A stretch of 64,000 nucleotides of DNA from Bacillus albus (GTDB lineage: Bacteria > Bacillota > Bacilli > Bacillales > Bacillaceae_G): positions 1 through 64,000 of the forward strand of contig NZ_MAOE01000039.1 in assembly GCF_001884185.1 (NCBI RefSeq), in the 5' to 3' direction. The notes beneath the pieces were generated by a model, which had not been told where the DNA came from, ran no database searches, and worked only from the letters and a program-made list of their open reading frames with translations. The translations under genes and the position numbers were made by a program. This document shows positions 59,078-64,000 of this stretch, in pieces; position 1 is the first letter of the stretch; each line of letters opens with the position of its first letter.

Positions 59078-59102
59078 ATAATGCATGCTACGCTTTTTTT
59101 AA
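59068..59102 (+). terminator. Terminator of the sortase/two-component locus
   Basis: AAAAGCGTAG pairs with CTACGCTTTT around a 10-base loop, followed by T. It overlaps the kinase stop. Confidence 0.85.
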
Positions 59103-59190
59103 TTTATTTTCATATTATCTTTACCTAATCTTTATTTTTAATCGATATAATCTGGTTAGAAAATGAGGTTATGTAAGGAGTTGATGAACC

Positions 59191-59271
59191 GTGCATAGCA
59201 ATTGGCTAAGTATAATGGTATTTATTTTCTTTTGTGCATTTATTGTATTTTTAATTGATATTACGATATGA
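59191..59271 (+). CDS. Very small membrane protein (26 aa)
   Basis: GTG at 59191 follows AAGGAG and opens a 26-codon frame: MHSNWLSIMVFIFFCAFIVF then LIDITI, a single hydrophobic helix. TATAAT lies at about 59145-59150 and a terminator follows the stop at once, so it is a complete small transcription unit. The function is unknown; the form matches short bitopic regulators of membrane complexes. Confidence 0.55.
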   Translation: MHSNWLSIMVFIFFCAFIVFLIDITI

Positions 59272-59302
59272 AAAAAAGAGCGCTTATTAAGCGCCCTTTT
59301 TG
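59272..59302. terminator. Bidirectional terminator
   Basis: AAAAAGAGCGCTTA faces TAAGCGCCCTTTTT (one mismatch), between convergent genes, with T-runs both ways. Confidence 0.85.
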
Positions 59303-59955
59303 TTTGCATTTATTTGATAAGCATGGATGCTCTTGAATAAGCGTGGTGAAGTAATAAATAAAAAGATAAGTAAAACGGTACATAGAATGTAGGAACCAAT
59401 CATTACGCTACCGTTTACGATTAATGAATAAAGCACAGCTGATTGACCTTTCGGTGCATATTGTCCCCAGAAAATAATGCCGGCAATAAAGTGACAGAAG
59501 TAGCGAGCAAAGCTACCAATAAATGTAGCAACAATAATGTAACCAATAACTTTCTTTCCTTCGTTTTGTTTTTGTGAAGGTTTGTCTTTATGGCTACCTA
59601 AATTAGATTGTTCTTCGCTATTTTCATTGGATGCTAAAAGTGCTTTTTGAATTGGACGATAGAATAAACCAGCAAATCCAATGAATGCGAAAGCAACGAA
59701 GTATTCAATTAATACTTGAATTGGTGTGACGATAATAGCATCGCCTACGACAATTTGTAATAATCCCCAAATTAAACCTCCTAAGAAAGCCATCTTAAAG
59801 CCCCAGCGGTAAGCAATAATAAAAATAGGAATCATAGCAAATGAGATAGATCCGCCTGTTGGAAGTTTAATTGATAATGGTAAAATGTCGATGACCAAGG
59901 CGAAGGCTGCAAGAATAGCAGATTCGATCATCGCTTGTAAATTGGTGTTACGCAT
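59287..59955 (-). CDS. thiT: Thiamine ECF-transporter substrate-binding subunit ThiT
   Basis: This 222-residue S-component has six predicted helices and the ThiT-type N-terminus ESAILAAFALVIDILPLSIKLPTGGSISFAMIPI. It binds thiamine and works with the shared ECF ATPase module encoded elsewhere. A hydrophilic insert of about 30 residues (SNENSEEQSNLGSHKDKPSQ) between helices 4 and 5 is unusual. I chose ATG at 59955 after GGGGGAGA; the longer frame has no ribosome site. A TPP riboswitch precedes it. Confidence 0.93.
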   Translation of the reverse strand: MRNTNLQAMIESAILAAFALVIDILPLSIKLPTGGSISFAMIPIFIIAYRWGFKMAFLGGLIWGLLQIVVGDAIIVTPIQVLIEYFVAFAFIGFAGLFYRPIQKALLASNENSEEQSNLGSHKDKPSQKQNEGKKVIGYIIVATFIGSFARYFCHFIAGIIFWGQYAPKGQSAVLYSLIVNGSVMIGSYILCTVLLIFLFITSPRLFKSIHAYQINANKKGA

Positions 59956-60054
59956 GTTGTCTCCCCCTAAATCCAAGTTGTACAAAAAAGAATAGATATC
60001 ATAGGAGGATACGAAATACGTAAATAAAAAAAGAGGTATGTATTTCGGACGTTT

Positions 60055-60138
60055 GCACAATCCCTGCGTTAGCATTAACTAACAGGTTCAAAGGGTCGGA
60101 ACGAAGTGTTCCCTCTCAGCGGCATGGCTCCCCCTGTG
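60055..60138 (-). promoter_or_regulatory. TPP riboswitch
   Basis: The minus strand carries the THI-box hallmarks in order: GGGGAGCC, GCTGAGAGG, ACCCTTTGAACCTG, then GTTAATGCTAACGCAGGGA. It should reduce thiT expression when thiamine pyrophosphate is plentiful. About 100 bases separate it from the thiT start. Confidence 0.95.
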
Positions 60139-60287
60139 ATAACGAAATTCTTTATTTGCTATTGTTTATTGTAAGCGAAATGGATGAGAATGGCAAACGA
60201 ATACAGTATGACAATAATTGAAATAGAATTGTAGCGAAATGTTAATAAATATGAAGCAAAAGGGTATAGTACAAGAGAAATAGATTG

Positions 60288-60296
60288 TGCTATAAT
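60288..60296 (+). promoter_or_regulatory. Extended -10 of the feo promoter
   Basis: TGCTATAAT is a perfect extended -10. The start falls near 60303, at the edge of the Fur box. Confidence 0.8.
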
Positions 60297-60302
60297 TTTT
60301 TT

Positions 60303-60321
60303 GAAAATAATTATCATTCTC
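60303..60321 (+). promoter_or_regulatory. Fur box of feoAB
   Basis: GAAAATAATTATCATTCTC matches the 19-base Fur consensus GATAATGATTATCATTATC at 16 positions. It overlaps the expected start site, so Fur-iron should block transcription. Confidence 0.85.
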
Positions 60322-60338
60322 TTCTGAGGGGGAAGGTT

Positions 60339-60566
60339 ATGAGCTTAGTAGATATTAAAATTGGTGAGAAAGTGTTAGTGAAAAGTGTTCAGTCTTTAGA
60401 TTATTTACTAAAGAGAAGATTGGCTGCTTTCGGTCTTTCTGAAGGAAGCGAACTTCGCATGAAGCAAAAAGCGATGTTCAAAGGTCCTTGTACATTGGAG
60501 TGTCGTGGACAGTTAATTAGTATTCGTCATTGTGACGCGAAAATGATAAAGGTGGAATTAGCGTGA
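60339..60566 (+). CDS. feoA: Ferrous iron transport protein FeoA
   Basis: This 75-residue SH3-like protein supports FeoB. It starts MSLVDIKIGEKVLVKSVQS and ends GQLISIRHCDAKMIKVELA. ATG at 60339 follows GAGGGGGAAGG; the longer frame starts inside the promoter. Its stop overlaps the feoB GTG by 4 bases. Confidence 0.93.
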   Translation: MSLVDIKIGEKVLVKSVQSLDYLLKRRLAAFGLSEGSELRMKQKAMFKGPCTLECRGQLISIRHCDAKMIKVELA

Positions 60567-62551
60567 ATAAGGTAGCTTTGCTAGGGAATCCGAATACAGG
60601 GAAGACATCATTATTTAATGCACTTACTGGTTCTTATGAGTATGTAGGAAACTGGAGCGGTGTAACAGTAGAAAAAAAGGTTGGTAAATTAAAAGATAGA
60701 CAAGGAACATTAATAGATTTACCAGGCGTATATGATTTGAATCCAGTTTCACGTGATGAGGGTGTTGTAACAAACTTTCTACTAACAGAAGAATTTCAGC
60801 ATATGTTAAATATTGTGGATTCCTCGCAATTTGAACGAAATATGCATTTAACGTTGCAGTTACTTGAATTTGGTAAGCCGGTTTCAATTGGTTTAAATAT
60901 GGTTGATGTAGCGAAGCAAAGAGGAATTGTAATTGATGTAAAACGGTTATCAGAACTATTAGGTGTAACAGTCGTTCCTGTCGTTGCAAGAAGCGGAAAA
61001 GGCTGTGAAGAACTACTTGCCACTCTCAAAGAAAATGACAAAAGTGAGAAAAAGCCATTCATTATTTCATATGGTGTACAACTGGATGAAGGAATTGGAG
61101 AAGCAATTTCTCTTTTAGAGAAAGAGAATTACGAGCATCCGAGATGGTTAGCGCTTCAATTTTTAAGTAATAACGAAGTAGTAGAAAAAGAAATGAAAGC
61201 ATTACCAATTTATAAGGAGCTTATAGCCATTCGATCTCGCTTAGAGGGAAAACTTGATTGTACGTTGGAGGAGCATATTTACAAAACTCGTGAAGCGTAT
61301 ATTGAAAAGTTAAAAACAAATGTTATGAAGCATGAGAAAGAAGGGAAAATTCCTTTTTCGGAAAAAATTGATAGGTTAATTACACATAAAGTTTTAGGAC
61401 TTCCAATCTTTTTAGCAGTTATGTTTTTTATTTTTCAGGTTACGTTTACGTGGATTGGTACACCTTTATCGGATATGCTAGATGAGTTTTTTGGTGGACA
61501 GCTTACGGATTGGGCAACGGCTGGGCTTACAAGTGTTGGAGCTTCTGATTTTATTCAAGCACTCGTTACAGAAGGTATTATTGCTGGTGTTGGTGCTGTA
61601 TTAGTATTCGTTCCACAAATCTTTGCACTATTCTTTTTCATTTCATTATTAGAAGACTCAGGATATATGGCGCGAATTGCAGTTGTTATGGATAGAATTA
61701 TGGAGTTCTTCGGTTTAAACGGAAAAGCGTTCATTCCGATGATTATCGGTTTTGGATGTAATGTTCCAGGTATTATGGCAGCGAGAACGATTGAACAAGA
61801 AAAAGAACGTTTACTTACAGTTCTTGTAACACCGTTTATGTCTTGTTCGGCACGTTTACCTGTATATGCATTATTTGCGGGAGTATTCTTCCCTCATAGT
61901 CAGGCAACTGTTGTATTTTCTTTATATGTTGCAGGTATTGTTCTAGCGTTACTCGTTACAAAAATTATGTCTCTTACCATTTTAAAAGCGGAAAAATCTA
62001 TTTTCGTCATTGAGCTACCACCTTACCGCGTACCACAAGCGAAAACGTTATGGTTAAGTACGTGGGAGAAAGGGAAAGGATTTGTTCGTAAAGCAGGTAC
62101 ATTTATCTTCGGTGGTTCTGTTGTCATTTGGTTATTAAACTACGCAGGTCCATCAGGATTTGGTGTTGATATGGGAGACAGTTACTTAGCGATGATTGGT
62201 GGATTTATCGCACCAATATTTGCACCGCTTGGATTTGGAACATGGCAAGCTGCAGCATCCCTTTTAACAGGATTTTTAGCGAAAGAAGTTGTCGTTTCTA
62301 CAATGGCAATTATTTATGCGGTGAAAGAAGATGTGCTAGGAAATGTAATGGGAGCACATTATACGGCGCTATCAGCATATGCATTTATGTTCTTTATTTT
62401 ATTATATGTTCCGTGTTTAGCGACAGTAGCCGTTATTAAACGTGAAACAGGATCAGCGAAGTGGACGATTTTCTCCGTCATTTATCCACTCGTTGTTGCT
62501 TATGTATTAACGCTTATTATATATCAAGTTGGATCCTTACTCGGATTCTAG
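60563..62551 (+). CDS. feoB: Ferrous iron transporter FeoB
   Basis: This 662-residue inner-membrane iron(II) transporter has an N-terminal G domain (G1 GNPNTGKTS at 8-16, G3 DLPG at 52-55, G4 LNMVD) and a C-terminal membrane domain with Gate motifs (LEDSGYMARIAVVMDRIMEFFGLNGKAF and FGCNVPGIMAAR). It starts with GTG within the feoA stop. It is translationally coupled to feoA and under Fur control. Confidence 0.97.
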   Translation: MNKVALLGNPNTGKTSLFNALTGSYEYVGNWSGVTVEKKVGKLKDRQGTLIDLPGVYDLNPVSRDEGVVTNFLLTEEFQHMLNIVDSSQFERNMHLTLQLLEFGKPVSIGLNMVDVAKQRGIVIDVKRLSELLGVTVVPVVARSGKGCEELLATLKENDKSEKKPFIISYGVQLDEGIGEAISLLEKENYEHPRWLALQFLSNNEVVEKEMKALPIYKELIAIRSRLEGKLDCTLEEHIYKTREAYIEKLKTNVMKHEKEGKIPFSEKIDRLITHKVLGLPIFLAVMFFIFQVTFTWIGTPLSDMLDEFFGGQLTDWATAGLTSVGASDFIQALVTEGIIAGVGAVLVFVPQIFALFFFISLLEDSGYMARIAVVMDRIMEFFGLNGKAFIPMIIGFGCNVPGIMAARTIEQEKERLLTVLVTPFMSCSARLPVYALFAGVFFPHSQATVVFSLYVAGIVLALLVTKIMSLTILKAEKSIFVIELPPYRVPQAKTLWLSTWEKGKGFVRKAGTFIFGGSVVIWLLNYAGPSGFGVDMGDSYLAMIGGFIAPIFAPLGFGTWQAAASLLTGFLAKEVVVSTMAIIYAVKEDVLGNVMGAHYTALSAYAFMFFILLYVPCLATVAVIKRETGSAKWTIFSVIYPLVVAYVLTLIIYQVGSLLGF

Positions 62552-62570
62552 AAGGAGATGTATTAGGGTG

Positions 62571-62735
62571 ATGGTCAATATTATAATTGGAGCTATCATT
62601 TTTGGTTATGCCGCATACACGTTAGTTAATTTTGTAAAGAGAAGTAGAAAGGGAAAGTGCGCAGCATGTTCTTTAAATAAGTCATGTCAGTCGCAAACTT
62701 GTAGTCCGGATATGGAGCAAGTTGCTCATAAATAG
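62571..62735 (+). CDS. FeoB-associated Cys-rich membrane protein
   Basis: The 54 residues include one N-terminal helix (MVNIIIGAIIFGYAAYTLVNF), then a basic stretch and a cysteine cluster (CAACSLNKSC, CQSQTC region). Proteins of this kind follow feoB in many Firmicutes and probably assist iron(II) uptake. ATG at 62571 (or GTG at 62568) follows GAAGGAGATG. It is the last gene of the feo operon. Confidence 0.88.
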   Translation: MVNIIIGAIIFGYAAYTLVNFVKRSRKGKCAACSLNKSCQSQTCSPDMEQVAHK

Positions 62736-62737
62736 TA

Positions 62738-62775
62738 AAAAAGCTTTGCGAATTTCGCAAAGCTTTTTTGTTTTA
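62738..62775. terminator. Bidirectional terminator
   Basis: AAAAAAGCTTTGCGAA pairs with TTCGCAAAGCTTTTTT, between convergent genes. Confidence 0.93.
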
Positions 62776-63351
62776 CTTTTTAATTTTTACAAGTTGAGAA
62801 GCTTCTACGCCGTTGTAACCCGGGAATTCTTTACTAGGGTCTTTATCGAATTTTAATACCCCAACAGATTTTTCATCGCCTTTTACATTTCCGTAAGTTG
62901 CATCATCAACAATGGCGAACATGTCGGCATATGCACGGCCACTTCCGATAATTGTGTTGCCTTCATATTTTAATTTTGTCCCATCAAGTGTAGCATTTTC
63001 TACTTTGTTTTTTGCGAATAATACACCTTGCTCTGCTGTTACAGCTGGTAATTTATCAAGTGGTTTCGTGTCATCTTTTTCATCAACTTTGCTAAGTAAC
63101 TCTTTCTTCACGAGTTCTTCACCAGTTTTCTTATCCATGACAAGAACTTTTTTACCATCTAATGTTGTCATTTTCATTTTATAGAAGTCTTTTTCTTTTA
63201 CTTCTTTTTTGTTTTTATCTGTAATTTGTTGAACTTGTTCTTCTGAGCCGTACAGTACAAAGCCGTTTGCCTTTTCTCCTAATAAAGAACAACCTGATAA
63301 TGCTCCGAATGAAATTGCTGCTGCTAATCCCATTCCTACTAATTTTTTCAT
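62773..63351 (-). CDS. Lipoprotein of unknown function
   Basis: This 192-residue protein has a lipoprotein signal peptide (MKKLVGMGLAAAISFGALSGC, lipidated Cys21 in the lipobox LSGC) and a mainly beta, Lys/Asp-rich mature part with FVLYGSEEQVQQI at the start. The ATG follows AAAGGAGA. A BceR-type box lies 128 bases upstream on the same strand, linking it to envelope-stress control. It may belong to the small B. cereus-group lipoprotein families, but I cannot name one with confidence. Confidence 0.85.
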   Translation of the reverse strand: MKKLVGMGLAAAISFGALSGCSLLGEKANGFVLYGSEEQVQQITDKNKKEVKEKDFYKMKMTTLDGKKVLVMDKKTGEELVKKELLSKVDEKDDTKPLDKLPAVTAEQGVLFAKNKVENATLDGTKLKYEGNTIIGSGRAYADMFAIVDDATYGNVKGDEKSVGVLKFDKDPSKEFPGYNGVEASQLVKIKK

Positions 63352-63465
63352 GATGATGTCTCCTTTTATATGTTTTATAGTAAATACATTTTTGTATTAG
63401 TTCTGAAATGATGAGAAGCTTGTTTGTTGCTTCTGGTATTAGTGTATAAGAAATATGGAAACGTA

Positions 63466-63504
63466 ACTATCGAGTTAGCTTACAGTAACATTACACTTAT
63501 GTAA
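63466..63504 (-). promoter_or_regulatory. BceR-type box D
   Basis: On the minus strand: TTACA-TAAG-TGTAA (63504-63491), six bases, TGTAAG (63484-63479), six bases, CGATAGT (63472-63466). Same spacing as boxes B and C. It faces the lipoprotein gene. Confidence 0.72.
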
Positions 63505-63753
63505 TTTAGTGAAAGTGCACAAAAGTAAGTTAATTTTAAAGAGAGATAATGAGAATATATTAGAAATACAATATTGTATCTAGAATGTCATATTATATTG
63601 GATGTATTTTGGAAATAACATGTAAGTACATCTTTGTTTTGTTATAATAAACACATAGGCTGTAAAAATGACTATTCTTTACTGTAAAGGGAGATTTTTC
63701 AGTTTTCCAAGTAGTGAATTTGAAATATGAGGTATATCATAGGAGGAATTTGG
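63505..63753. other. Intergenic region before pspA
   Basis: It has a good -10 TATAAT at 63643-63648 with no clear -35, and the pspA ribosome site. I see no further gene. Confidence 0.4.
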
Positions 63754-64000
63754 ATGTCTGTATTTAAACGATTAAGAGATTTAACAATGTCAAATGTGTA
63801 TTCAATAATTGAAAAAGCGGAAGATCCAGTTAAGATGACGGATCAATATTTACGCGATATGCAAGCGGATGTACAAGAAGCTGAGAAAAGTGTAGCAGCT
63901 CAAATTGCACTTGAGAAGAAATTCAAAATATTATTTGAAGAGCAAGAAGCACTTGTGAAAAAACGTGAAGAGCAAGCTCATATGGCTGTTCAAGCAAGCA
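63754..64000 (+). CDS. pspA: PspA/IM30 family protein (5' part)
   Basis: The frame starts at ATG 63754 after AGGAGG and runs off the window with about 82 residues. MSVFKRLRDLTMSNVYSIIEKAEDPVKMTDQYLRDMQADVQEAEKSV is the characteristic start of PspA/Vipp1 proteins, followed by a long charged coiled coil. PspA coats and stabilises stressed membranes. It fits the envelope-stress theme of the region; its promoter type is uncertain. Confidence 0.92.
   Translation, partial: MSVFKRLRDLTMSNVYSIIEKAEDPVKMTDQYLRDMQADVQEAEKSVAAQIALEKKFKILFEEQEALVKKREEQAHMAVQAS

Noticed and set aside
63548-63566. Fur-box-like GATAATGAGAATATATT before pspA
   Set aside because: Only about 14 of 19 positions match and the inverted symmetry is lost; neither neighbour is an iron gene.

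Overview
The window looks like chromosomal DNA of a Bacillus cereus group member (B. cereus, B. anthracis or B. thuringiensis type). This is inferred from the low G+C content, the strong AGGAGG ribosome sites, and recognisable protein sequences: a camelysin-like signal region, the glgBCDAP order, an LPNTA surface protein with its own sortase, and the menFDHBEC cluster. I see no rRNA, prophage, intact insertion sequence or CRISPR array. Species-level assignment is not possible from the sequence alone.

Layout. 1-2.2 kb: three tRNAs (Asn, Ser, Glu), then an ECF sigma factor with a membrane-anchored putative anti-sigma factor. 2.3-4.1 kb: L-lactate dehydrogenase behind two Rex operators, then a broken camelysin/dockerin chimera. 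4.5-12.6 kb: the glycogen operon glgB-glgC-glgD-glgA-glgP. 12.6-16.5 kb: an acetyltransferase, a 44-residue membrane protein, a class-3 lipase, an AIM24-family protein, a cold-shock protein and a YteA-type protein. 16.6-25.3 kb: menaquinone synthesis, with menA divergent from menFDHBEC across a short gap that carries an inverted repeat containing both -35 boxes. 25.5-28.3 kb: a VanRS-like two-component system and a VanY-type carboxypeptidase. 28.5-34.7 kb: a catabolic operon (metallohydrolase, DgaE-like PLP lyase, DgaF-like aldolase, PfkB kinase, GntR regulator) behind a cre site, followed by a GntP permease gene interrupted by a nonsense codon.

35-47.8 kb is dominated by BceAB-type peptide-antibiotic detoxification. 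A BceRS-like two-component system is followed by three paralogous FtsX-type permeases that share one ATPase. After an AraC/GyrI regulator comes a second, independent ATPase-permease pair. 47.8-54.7 kb holds smaller genes: a methyltransferase-DedA pair, an XRE regulator with a membrane protein, a frameshifted yxeA-type gene, an Rpn-type nuclease, a DUF2199 protein, a lipid kinase and hpt. 54.7-59.1 kb: an orphan 110-residue gene, then an LPNTA protein, a class D sortase and a two-component system. 59.2-64 kb: a TPP-riboswitch-controlled ThiT transporter, Fur-controlled feoAB with a Cys-rich partner, a lipoprotein and the start of pspA.

The most interesting non-coding signal is a repeated promoter element, TTACA-N4-TGTMA-N6-TGTAAG, seen four times: twice before the second ABC pair, once before the orphan 110-residue gene, and once on the minus strand before the lipoprotein. 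Three copies also share CGATAGT exactly six bases further on. The core matches the operator described for BceR-type regulators, so these loci probably form one cell-envelope-stress regulon. A second unusual element consists of TTAAGAAA direct repeats with a 23-bp period, placed identically relative to a TATACT -10 box, in front of the methyltransferase-DedA pair and the yxeA-type gene.
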